17,359 nucleotides of DNA from an uncultured Muribaculaceae bacterium (GTDB taxonomy: Bacteria; Bacteroidota; Bacteroidia; Bacteroidales; Muribaculaceae), in the NCBI GenBank assembly GCA_910584055.1, contig CAJTZS010000067.1:1-17359 (forward strand), written 5' to 3'. The position numbers and the translations under genes were made by a program. This document shows positions 8,192-15,010 of the stretch, piece by piece. Positions within the stretch are counted from its first letter, which is position 1; each line of letters opens with the position of its first letter. The notes under the pieces were generated by a model. That model was given only the letters and a program-made list of their open reading frames with translations. It did no database searches and was not told the DNA's origin.

Positions 8192-9508
8192 ATGGAACAA
8201 TTCAAGGAAGTATCTCAGAATTACACCCTCGCGGAGGCTATCCGGGAGGCGCAACGGTGTCTGCGATGCAAGGTTCCCGGCTGCCGCAAGGGATGCCCCA
8301 TCTCAAACGACATACCGGACTGGATCGCGGAGCTTGCAAAAGGGAATTTCGGAAACGCGATAGAAATCATCCGCTCGCGCAGCAACCTGCCTGCCGTATG
8401 CGGCCGCGTTTGTGCCCACGAAAGGCAATGCGAAGGCAACTGTGCCCTTTCCAAGACCGGCAAACACATCAACATCGGCAAACTTGAACGTTTCGTTGCA
8501 GATTTCGACAGCGAGGCCGGCCTCAACCACGACAACATTCCGGAAAAGACCAAAGGGAGCGTTGCTGTTATCGGTAGCGGTCCGGCCGGACTGACGATTG
8601 CCGGTGACCTGGCGCGGAAGGGCTTCAACGTGGAGATTTTCGAGATGGAACAGGAAGCCGGCGGTGTCTTGCTTTATGGAATACCCGAATACCGGTTGCC
8701 GAAGGAGGTGGTGCGCCGCGAGATACGAAAAATCGAGGCTCTTGGTGTGAAATTCCATTTAGGATTCACGATTGGCGAGGCTGCAACCATCGACGATCTC
8801 TTCGCGAGAGGTTTCGACGCCATATTTATAGGCACGGGCGCCGGACTCCCCAAGAAGCTGCCGATCGAGGGGATGGACCATCCGGGAGTGAAGCAGGCTC
8901 TCCCGTTCCTCCGCAGGGTGCAGCTCTGGAACTCAGGACATATTGACCGCAGTGAAGTGCCGGTTGGCGACGGCGATGTTGTCTACGTGATTGGCGGAGG
9001 CAACACTGCGATGGATTCTGCCCGCACAGCGTTGCGTCTCGGATGCAAGAAAGTTGTAGTGGCTTACCGAAAGACCATCAACGAAATGCGGGCTCTCCGT
9101 TCCGAATATGAAGATGCGGTGAAAGAGGGAGTTGAATTCATGTGGAACTCGAATGTTGTGAAAGTAAACGGGGGTGATGGCGACAGGCTGAAGTCTCTGA
9201 TTATCGATACGGACGGCGTGCAGAAAGAATATCCTGCCGACCATCTTATCGGGGCTGTCGGCAACGCACCTGCCGCCCGCATCGTATCCACGACAAAAGG
9301 TATCGACGTTGATTCAAAAGGATATGTGCTGATCCGCGAAATGCCATACGGCATGACAACAAGAGTGGGAGTGTTCGCCGGCGGCGATGTCTCCGCGCAA
9401 CCCGCAACCGTGGTTCATGCCATGCGCGATGCAAAGCGGGTTGCAGAAGCAATAGAGCAATACGTATCGGCTGTCAAATTGATGGAAGCCATCAAACCGG
9501 CCGAATAG
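8192..9508 (+). CDS. gltA: Glutamate synthase small-subunit-type NADPH oxidoreductase (GltA/GltD-like), stand-alone
   Basis: This protein of 438 residues belongs to the GltD/stand-alone NADPH-dependent glutamate synthase family. The N-terminal iron-sulfur domain has cysteines at 23, 26, 31 and 35 (CLRC...CRKGCP) and a second set at 69, 73, 79 and 83 (CGRVC...CEGNC). An FAD-binding GSGPAG follows at 127-132, then an NADPH-binding VIGGGNTAMD at about 270 and a C-terminal FAD motif, VFAGGDVS. The open frame reaches back to 8129 inside kdgK, but ATG 8192 is preferred: it sits 7 nt after the kdgK stop with an AAGGA site just before it. No large GltB subunit is in the window. It may act as the homotetrameric form or partner another flavoprotein, as in NfnB/SudA-type complexes. 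Confidence 0.85.
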   Translation: MEQFKEVSQNYTLAEAIREAQRCLRCKVPGCRKGCPISNDIPDWIAELAKGNFGNAIEIIRSRSNLPAVCGRVCAHERQCEGNCALSKTGKHINIGKLERFVADFDSEAGLNHDNIPEKTKGSVAVIGSGPAGLTIAGDLARKGFNVEIFEMEQEAGGVLLYGIPEYRLPKEVVRREIRKIEALGVKFHLGFTIGEAATIDDLFARGFDAIFIGTGAGLPKKLPIEGMDHPGVKQALPFLRRVQLWNSGHIDRSEVPVGDGDVVYVIGGGNTAMDSARTALRLGCKKVVVAYRKTINEMRALRSEYEDAVKEGVEFMWNSNVVKVNGGDGDRLKSLIIDTDGVQKEYPADHLIGAVGNAPAARIVSTTKGIDVDSKGYVLIREMPYGMTTRVGVFAGGDVSAQPATVVHAMRDAKRVAEAIEQYVSAVKLMEAIKPAE

Positions 9509-9533
9509 ATCCATCAATAGGCTCCCTGCCAGT

Positions 9534-10106
9534 TTATATAACGTCAAATCTTATTCCCTCCTGCCGAAGCAATTTCAGCGTGCGGCGGGAGGGATTAACT
9601 ATATAATTTACCCCGTTTCGGTTGGCTCGCAATAGCGGAATGTCATCCGAATGGTCGGTAACAACAACCATATTTTCATCAAATACAACCCCGGATTTCA
9701 ATATATTGTCAAGTTTATGCCTTTCTTTGTTCTCCGGTTTTCCTTGCTCAGTGGCACAAAACTCAGATATACCTACTTTTGCCGCGAATCGTTCAACATA
9801 CATTTCGGGGGCGGCCGTTGCAAGCAATGCACCGGCACTCCCACCAATAATATCCCGGACTTTCCGGTTGATTCTTTTGCATAGAGATTCCACGAAATCA
9901 TCAATATCTGCCGCTGAGAGCCGATTTGATGCGATTGCCACGATCCTCTCCTTTGCGCCATGGTGACTGATGATTCTCATTTTTCTCAGAGCCACTATTT
10001 TTATCAGAGATACACGGACACAAGGAAAACGTCTGAACAAAAATTTAACGAATTCCGTAAACGAATTGCAGGTAACCAATGTGCCGTCAAGATCAACCAC
10101 TGTCAT
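9534..10106 (-). CDS. HAD-superfamily phosphatase (subclass IB-like)
   Basis: This is a soluble HAD hydrolase of 190 residues. Motif I is DLDGT at 5-9 with nucleophile D5 and acid/base D7. Motif II is the threonine in LLATAAPEMY (T97). The motif III lysine is probably in the KERHKLDNIL region near 127-135. Motif IV is TDHSDDIPLL at 150-159, with acidic D151 and D155; the usual GDS is TDH here. The layout resembles phosphoserine-phosphatase-like enzymes with a helical cap at about 15-85. It starts 2 nt after the stop of the phosphoribosyltransferase gene, so the two are almost certainly co-expressed. The likely role is removing a phosphate from the product of that neighbour, perhaps a 5-phosphoribosyl group on a glycan; this role is inferred from context. 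Confidence 0.82.
   Translation of the reverse strand: MTVVDLDGTLVTCNSFTEFVKFLFRRFPCVRVSLIKIVALRKMRIISHHGAKERIVAIASNRLSAADIDDFVESLCKRINRKVRDIIGGSAGALLATAAPEMYVERFAAKVGISEFCATEQGKPENKERHKLDNILKSGVVFDENMVVVTDHSDDIPLLRANRNGVNYIVNPSRRTLKLLRQEGIRFDVI
9555..9594. terminator. Possible bidirectional hairpin between convergent genes
   Basis: TTCCCTCCTGCC-type arm 9555-9566 pairs with 9583-9594 over 12 bp with one G-T wobble and a 16-nt loop. It lies 46 nt after the gltA stop but inside the end of the convergent HAD gene. There is no good T-tract on either side, so a terminator role is only possible. Confidence 0.3.
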
Positions 10107-10108
10107 AG

Positions 10109-10690
10109 CTACAATTTTTTTGAATTATCACAAATATCCGCCGCCCATGGAAACCTAAGGAGAGTTGAATCGCGAAACAAAGCATAATCAGGATTAATCA
10201 AAACCTTTTTTCGAGTCACGGTTATCACGGCAGTACGTATCTCATTTCCCTGCGACACACCTCTGACAGCATTCACAACACTTAACAACGATCGTCCGCT
10301 ATCAACGGCATCGTCAACAATCAACACCCTATGTCCTCCTTCTTTCAGACGGGAATACAGATCGTCTTCTATCTCTACCTTCTTGAGTTCAGGTTGGCAG
10401 ACAGCGTCTTTCAGCTCCAAAACTCTTGATTCCGCTATACGGAGAAAACAGTTGAAAAAAGAGGGCATCTTTTGCAATATGGAATTGATAAATCCCCGTT
10501 TTGCAGCCGTGCCCCCACGCTGGCTTTTAATAATATAAAATTCGGGGACACCGAATTTTTCAGCCACGTACACACCCGCTCTTGCGATGCCAATAAGAAT
10601 GTCATAGTCATATGCCGACTCACGGACCAACTCCTGAAGAGCAGCGCACAAACGATTAAATTCCTTATAATCAATAGTACTTACTTTCAT
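10109..10690 (-). CDS. Type I phosphoribosyltransferase-like protein
   Basis: This protein of 193 residues shows the type I PRTase PRPP-binding signature: four hydrophobic residues, two acidic, then the 5-phosphate loop, VLIVDDAVDSGRS at 122-134. An early strand ILIGIARAGVYVAE (31-44) is the usual Rossmann-like substrate-side segment, and FYIIKSQRGG carries a basic residue in the pyrophosphate-loop region. The open frame extends to 10756. ATG 10690 is preferred because it overlaps the upstream GT2 stop as ATGA and removes a 70-nt overlap. It is not an obvious match to Hpt, Apt, PyrE or ComF. In an operon with GT2 and HAD genes it may transfer ribose-5-phosphate from PRPP to a glycan rather than salvage a base. 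The PRTase fold is firm; the substrate is not. Confidence 0.82.
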   Translation of the reverse strand: MKVSTIDYKEFNRLCAALQELVRESAYDYDILIGIARAGVYVAEKFGVPEFYIIKSQRGGTAAKRGFINSILQKMPSFFNCFLRIAESRVLELKDAVCQPELKKVEIEDDLYSRLKEGGHRVLIVDDAVDSGRSLLSVVNAVRGVSQGNEIRTAVITVTRKKVLINPDYALFRDSTLLRFPWAADICDNSKKL

Positions 10691-11619
10691 CTCCAGAGTA
10701 GATATGCGCCTCTTCCTCCAAGTGCGGTATAATAATAAATCAGCCTCAGCAACCATCTGCGGTGAGAGGACACCGTTCTAAGCACCAAAGCCTTACAAAG
10801 TAATGGTTTCGCCAAATCCCCCCGCCCCTCGCGTTTATAGTGGGCGGCAAGAATAACTCGGCGATAATTGATCATGTCTATCAGCCATTCAGAATCCGAC
10901 CTGCCCGATTGCTCCACATCACCCTCCGCCGTATCTATCGCCCGTTCCCAGATACCGACCTTGGAATTGAAATCCGATCCGGTTATGGATTCTGTCTGGG
11001 GATAAATACGGGCAAGCACTTCGTTGATGCCTTTCAGTTTAGGATTGTTGAGAAGCAGACGGATCCCGAGTTCCCAATCGTCCCATCCCGTCAAAGATTC
11101 GTTCCAGCCTCCGGTTTTCTTGAAAAAATCAGTCCTTACTGCATAACATAGAGTAGCAAGCATTGCATGATATATATGGCATCTCCATTCATCGGTAAGG
11201 GTAAACTTACTGATTTTCTTACGACCCGCTCCGAGAATTGTCTCCGTGCGCCAATGCACAATATCCGGCTGTCCATCCTCCATGAATGCTGCCATTACCT
11301 TCTCTATCAAGCCGGGAAGCATTACATCATCCGAATCAAAAAACAGCATGAATTCCGTATCCACTTCCTTCAATCCACGGTTGCGGGCCACAGCCGCACC
11401 GGGAGCCGGTTCCTCTACAAGCGTAAGTTTAAGTTCAGCCTCTTCATTAGCCGAGAACCATTCCTTCACAACTTCTCTTGTATCATCCGAAGAACCGTTA
11501 TCCACCACGATAATCCGTATCGGACGCCATGCCTGCGCCTTGACGCTGTCGAGACACCGTCCTATCAACCCCTCCCGGTTCCTCACCGGAATCACTATCG
11601 ACATCTCCTCTCGCTTCAT
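10687..11619 (-). CDS. GT2-family glycosyltransferase
   Basis: This is a GT-A fold glycosyltransferase of 310 residues. It begins with the family pattern SIVIPVRNRE, followed by VVDNGSSDDT at 38-47 for nucleotide binding, the ARNRGL segment, the metal-binding FFDSDD at 93-98 and an acceptor-side GWDDWELGIRL. No convincing transmembrane segments are seen, so it should act at the cytoplasmic face on a lipid-linked or protein acceptor. The start ATG 11619 overlaps the stop of the AAA ATPase gene as ATGA. Its own stop overlaps the phosphoribosyltransferase start the same way, indicating translational coupling. Donor sugar and acceptor cannot be told from sequence. Confidence 0.88.
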   Translation of the reverse strand: MKREEMSIVIPVRNREGLIGRCLDSVKAQAWRPIRIIVVDNGSSDDTREVVKEWFSANEEAELKLTLVEEPAPGAAVARNRGLKEVDTEFMLFFDSDDVMLPGLIEKVMAAFMEDGQPDIVHWRTETILGAGRKKISKFTLTDEWRCHIYHAMLATLCYAVRTDFFKKTGGWNESLTGWDDWELGIRLLLNNPKLKGINEVLARIYPQTESITGSDFNSKVGIWERAIDTAEGDVEQSGRSDSEWLIDMINYRRVILAAHYKREGRGDLAKPLLCKALVLRTVSSHRRWLLRLIYYYTALGGRGAYLLWR

Positions 11620-12767
11620 CTCAACAACTGCAAACTACCATAATTACGTTTAATCCACATACCGAACAATCTGTCCGTAATAGAATAAACTTTATCATTC
11701 ATTGTCAACAATCCCTTATCTGTCAAAATTCTGGCAGCAGACTGCACAGAACTTGCCGATTGCAATCCGTTATTCTTAATGAATGCGGCAGATGTTATAC
11801 TCTCAACCTTACCATTAATCGCCACGGCATAAAGCAATTCCTTCTGTTTTAAAGGGACATTCGATAAGATTTCCCGAAATATCGTGTCCTGAGAAGAAAT
11901 CATGTTATCAATTGCGGCATTAATGTCGTCCACACCACATTCAGCACCTTCCATTGTGGCGGCAAAAACTTCATTAAATGTCTTCTGCATATAAAATGTA
12001 TGCCCCTCGAACAGATTATAAACTTTTGCGATCAGGTCACTTGATATCCTGCGATCAAATTCATTGAAGTTGTTTTTTACAAATTCGACGTATATTTCGT
12101 AGGGAATAGGGAACAATTCCATAACTTCAGCGCTATGATAAAAGGGATGATTCTCTGCCAAAAAGATACGCTGCATCATATGCCGCTCACTGCCGGCAAA
12201 AATAAAATTGCAATTATCACATTTCTGGATATGTGACCTAAGCAATGCCTCGATATTCTTTTCTGGATATTTAGCTATCTGCTGGAATTCATCTATTGCA
12301 ACCACACATCGTTTTTCCGCACCATCAAGATATCTGAAAATCTCATCAAGAGTAATTTCAGGACGGGAAATATCTCCCAACTCAACATTGAACGTAGGAT
12401 TCCCAGTCATTGGGTCGAATCCAAAATGAGCCTGAAGACTCTTCATCACCGACACGAACGCCAGTAGCGACCGTCTCTTCCGCGACATCAGATTCTCGAA
12501 AACCGCACGGCCGAGAACATATGCAAATTCAGCAAGGCTGGATGTCTGGAGTATGTCAATGAAGACAGTAATATAGTCTTTATTCATTTCCGGTCTGTCA
12601 AGACAATAAGAAATCAACCCCGTCTTGCCCATCCTGCGAGGTGAAATAATGACCATGTTATTACCATTCTTTATCTTATTGACAATCTTTTCTGATTCTT
12701 CCCGCCTGTCACAGAAATATTTATCTACGATCTTTCCTGTAACAATAAATGGATTCAAATATCTCAT
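11616..12767 (-). CDS. AAA-type ATPase, archaeal ATPase-like (PF01637-like) with winged-helix C-terminus
   Basis: This ATP-binding protein of 383 residues belongs to a family common in Bacteroidetes and archaea and often of unknown role. The P-loop is SPRRMGKT at 42-49, Walker B is VVAIDEFQQ at 155-163, and a sensor-like FIFAGSERHMM lies at 188-198. The N-terminal NPFIVTGKIVDKYFCDRREE box is typical of the family. The last 90 residues form a winged-helix-like region (KQKELLYAVA through RLFGMWIKRNYG). Base composition is visibly more A/T-rich than the genes around it, which may mean transfer. Even so, its TGA stop overlaps the GT2 start as ATGA, and it heads a four-gene operon. A good promoter lies about 24 nt upstream. 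Confidence 0.88.
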   Translation of the reverse strand: MRYLNPFIVTGKIVDKYFCDRREESEKIVNKIKNGNNMVIISPRRMGKTGLISYCLDRPEMNKDYITVFIDILQTSSLAEFAYVLGRAVFENLMSRKRRSLLAFVSVMKSLQAHFGFDPMTGNPTFNVELGDISRPEITLDEIFRYLDGAEKRCVVAIDEFQQIAKYPEKNIEALLRSHIQKCDNCNFIFAGSERHMMQRIFLAENHPFYHSAEVMELFPIPYEIYVEFVKNNFNEFDRRISSDLIAKVYNLFEGHTFYMQKTFNEVFAATMEGAECGVDDINAAIDNMISSQDTIFREILSNVPLKQKELLYAVAINGKVESITSAAFIKNNGLQSASSVQSAARILTDKGLLTMNDKVYSITDRLFGMWIKRNYGSLQLLR

Positions 12768-12790
12768 CTTTGGAATTTTCTTTTGTTATG

Positions 12791-12822
12791 CAAAAATAAT
12801 TATTTCATTCGCATTATGCAAA
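12791..12822 (-). promoter_or_regulatory. Promoter for the ATPase-led minus-strand operon
   Basis: On the minus strand, TTTG at 12822-12819 is followed by a 20-nt spacer and TATTTTTG at 12798-12791. This matches the Bacteroidetes TTTG-N19-21-TAnnTTTG promoter. The expected start lies about 18 nt before the ATG at 12767. Confidence 0.7.
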
Positions 12823-12859
12823 TAAAATAATCCAAATCACATAATTAAAATCTTCATAA

Positions 12860-12903
12860 ATACAAAATTAACGAAAAATCAGTATTTTTCGTTAATTTTG
12901 TAT
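12860..12903. repeat. AT-rich 20-bp-arm palindrome between divergent operons
   Basis: Arm ATACAAAATTAACGAAAAAT at 12860-12879 is matched perfectly by its reverse complement at 12884-12903, with CAGT between. Each arm contains TAATTTTG, a TAnnTTTG -7 box, pointing outward on its own strand. The plus-strand box (12893-12900) lies 20 nt before the GT2 ATG at 12920. It may be a bidirectional promoter, an operator or a terminator-like hairpin. Confidence 0.75.
12893..12900 (+). promoter_or_regulatory. Candidate -7 box for the plus-strand glycosyltransferase genes
   Basis: TAATTTTG fits TAnnTTTG and is 20 nt from the ATG at 12920. No TTTG is present at the expected -33 spacing, so it may need an activator. 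It forms part of the right arm of the palindrome. Confidence 0.45.
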
Positions 12904-12919
12904 ACCAATCTTTCAGACA

Positions 12920-13867
12920 ATGCATAAAATACCAAGAATAGCTCTCGTGATTCCGTGTTTCAATGAGCAAGAAGTATTGACTCAGACCAATCTTACGCTT
13001 ATAAGTCTGATCAAACATATGATCGCAAGTAACGAGATTGCATCTGACAGCTACCTGTTATATGTTGACGATGGCAGCCGTGACAACACATGGAATCTGA
13101 TTGAGAAATTCGCCATTGAGGAACCGGTTGTCCGCGGTTTAAAGCTTGCTGCAAATGTGGGACATCAAAACGCCCTGATTGCAGGCCTTGAAGCTGTTAA
13201 GGATGCCTGCGATGCCGCCATATCAATCGATGCAGACCTGCAAGATGACATTGAAGCCATCCCCAAAATGGTTGCCGAATTTAAGAAAGGCTATGAGATA
13301 GTATACGGCGTGCGCTCTAACCGGGACTCCGACACCTGGTTCAAACGTGAGTCTGCACAAGGATTCTACCGAGTGATGAACAACCTCGGTGTTAAATCCG
13401 TATACAATCACGCCGACTTCCGGCTTATGAGTGCCGAAGCCATAAAGGATTTCCTGGAATATGACGAGCGCAACATATTCATCCGAGGAATAATCCCATT
13501 ACTCGGCAGAACGCAGACATCAGTCCATTACGAACGCAAGCCGCGTCAGGCAGGAGAATCAAAATATCCGTTGAAAAAGATGATAAACTTTGCGGTTGAC
13601 GGCATAACATCCTTCTCCGTGCGCCCGGTGCGTCTGGTATTCTTTCTCGGCCTCGGTTTCATGCTCGTAGCCCTCGGCATATTCGTCTACGTCCTTATCC
13701 GCTATTTCGGAGGAGAAACGATCGAAGGTTGGACATCGCTGATGCTCTCAATATGGTTCTGCTCGGGCGTTGTCTTGATATCTCTCGGCATAATAGGCGA
13801 ATACATCGGCAAAATCTACACCGAGGTAAAGCACCGCCCCCGCTATTCCATCGAAAAATCCATTTAG
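12920..13867 (+). CDS. GtrB/DPM1-like polyprenyl-phosphate glycosyltransferase (GT2)
   Basis: This membrane GT2 of 315 residues probably moves a sugar from a nucleotide donor to undecaprenyl phosphate for use on the periplasmic side. The catalytic N-terminal domain begins with ALVIPCFNEQE and has YVDDGSRDNT at 48-57, GHQNALIAG at 81-89, ISIDADLQDD at 101-110 and a YPLKKM amphipathic segment near 216-221. Two membrane helices at about 238-262 and 272-296 match the DPM1/GtrB layout, and the C-terminus is basic. It is followed after 7 nt by a GT-B gene. No flippase or polymerase is in the window, so the final glycan is not known. Confidence 0.9.
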   Translation: MHKIPRIALVIPCFNEQEVLTQTNLTLISLIKHMIASNEIASDSYLLYVDDGSRDNTWNLIEKFAIEEPVVRGLKLAANVGHQNALIAGLEAVKDACDAAISIDADLQDDIEAIPKMVAEFKKGYEIVYGVRSNRDSDTWFKRESAQGFYRVMNNLGVKSVYNHADFRLMSAEAIKDFLEYDERNIFIRGIIPLLGRTQTSVHYERKPRQAGESKYPLKKMINFAVDGITSFSVRPVRLVFFLGLGFMLVALGIFVYVLIRYFGGETIEGWTSLMLSIWFCSGVVLISLGIIGEYIGKIYTEVKHRPRYSIEKSI

Positions 13868-13874
13868 AACTCAC

Positions 13875-14981
13875 ATGCGCATCCTTTTCTTCGGCGACTA
13901 TTCCAACCTCCATGCATGTCTCGCGGCAGAGTTGAGGAAACGCGGACATGACGTTACGGTCATTTCCGACGGTGGCCGCTACATGGACACTCAAAGAGAT
14001 ATATTGCTCGACCGTAATCCGGGTAAAATGGGAGCTATAAAGTATCTTTATAACGTTCTCAACATTGTTCCGCAACTGAAAGGATACGATATCGTGCAAT
14101 TGATAAATCCACATTTCCTGCATCTGCGCCCCGGCAAAATAAGATATTTCTTCAATTTACTGAAAAAAAATAACCGGAGCGTATTCCTCACCCTCGCCGG
14201 CAACGATTATTATTTCGTCAAGACCTGTCTCGAAGGAAAGACTTTCCGTTTCTCCGAATTTGAAGTCGGCGGAAAGCCCACTGAATTTGAACTTAAAACC
14301 GGACATGCCGCAGCCTGGACTGGACCGGGGATGAAAGATTTCTGTGATTATATATACGACAATATCGACGGAGCCATGTCTGTCCTTCCTGAATATGACA
14401 TGGCGGCGCGACCACTTCTCGGAGATCGCCTTGCATTTACCAATATCCCAATCGACATTTCCAACCTACACACCTCTCCCCTTGAAATCTCCGGAAAAAT
14501 TAAACTTTTTATCGGTATGCGTCAAGGGATGGAAATCCAGAAAGGCACAGCACGCATGCTCGATATTTGCCTGAGACTCCAACGGGAAATGCCCGACAAA
14601 TGCGAAGTTACATGTGTCCGAAATCTACCATTGAAAGAATATCTCGCCAGAATGCGCGACAGCCATATCGTCATCGACCAGTTATATTCCTACTCGCCCG
14701 GAACCAACGCATTTCAGGCCATGGCACTCGGCCGCGTTGCCGCCACCGGCGCCCAACCGGAATATTACCGATACATCAACGAACCAGACCGCGGCGCCAT
14801 CATCCCCCTCTCCCCCATCAAAACAGACAAGGAATGGGAAGAGATACTACGGGGTCTCATCCTCAATCCCACTCCCCTCCCATCCCTTGCAGCCGAAGGA
14901 AGGAGGATAGTCGAAACCCACAACGCCGTTGCCCTTGTCGCCGACCGCTTCGAAAGTCACTGGAACCGGTTTCTCCAATAA
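13875..14981 (+). CDS. GT-B fold glycosyltransferase (GT4-like)
   Basis: This is a soluble or peripheral glycosyltransferase of 368 residues. The N-terminal MRILFFGDYSNLHACLAAELRKRGHDVTVIS is a classic GT-B first Rossmann strand with glycine loop. The C-terminal domain contains IKLFIGMRQGMEIQKG and a donor-site region, DQLYSYSPGTNAFQAMALGR, with a conserved-type acidic/serine-glycine pattern near residue 280. The usual E-x7-E motif of GT4 enzymes is not obvious, so it may be a divergent family. It probably works with the GT2 gene 7 nt upstream in building a surface glycan. The transposase gene begins 29 nt after its stop. Confidence 0.82.
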   Translation: MRILFFGDYSNLHACLAAELRKRGHDVTVISDGGRYMDTQRDILLDRNPGKMGAIKYLYNVLNIVPQLKGYDIVQLINPHFLHLRPGKIRYFFNLLKKNNRSVFLTLAGNDYYFVKTCLEGKTFRFSEFEVGGKPTEFELKTGHAAAWTGPGMKDFCDYIYDNIDGAMSVLPEYDMAARPLLGDRLAFTNIPIDISNLHTSPLEISGKIKLFIGMRQGMEIQKGTARMLDICLRLQREMPDKCEVTCVRNLPLKEYLARMRDSHIVIDQLYSYSPGTNAFQAMALGRVAATGAQPEYYRYINEPDRGAIIPLSPIKTDKEWEEILRGLILNPTPLPSLAAEGRRIVETHNAVALVADRFESHWNRFLQ

Positions 14982-15010
14982 AGATCCTTAAAACTCCTAT
15001 CAAAAGAAAT

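Noticed and set aside
10691..10756. Longer N-terminus for the phosphoribosyltransferase
   Set aside because: It would overlap the GT2 gene by 70 nt; ATG 10690 gives an ATGA junction like the one upstream.
14567..15010. Long upstream extension of the RAYT reading frame into the GT-B gene
   Set aside because: The extension is out of frame with a clear glycosyltransferase and reads as Arg/Pro/His-rich shadow sequence; ATG 15011 begins sensible protein.
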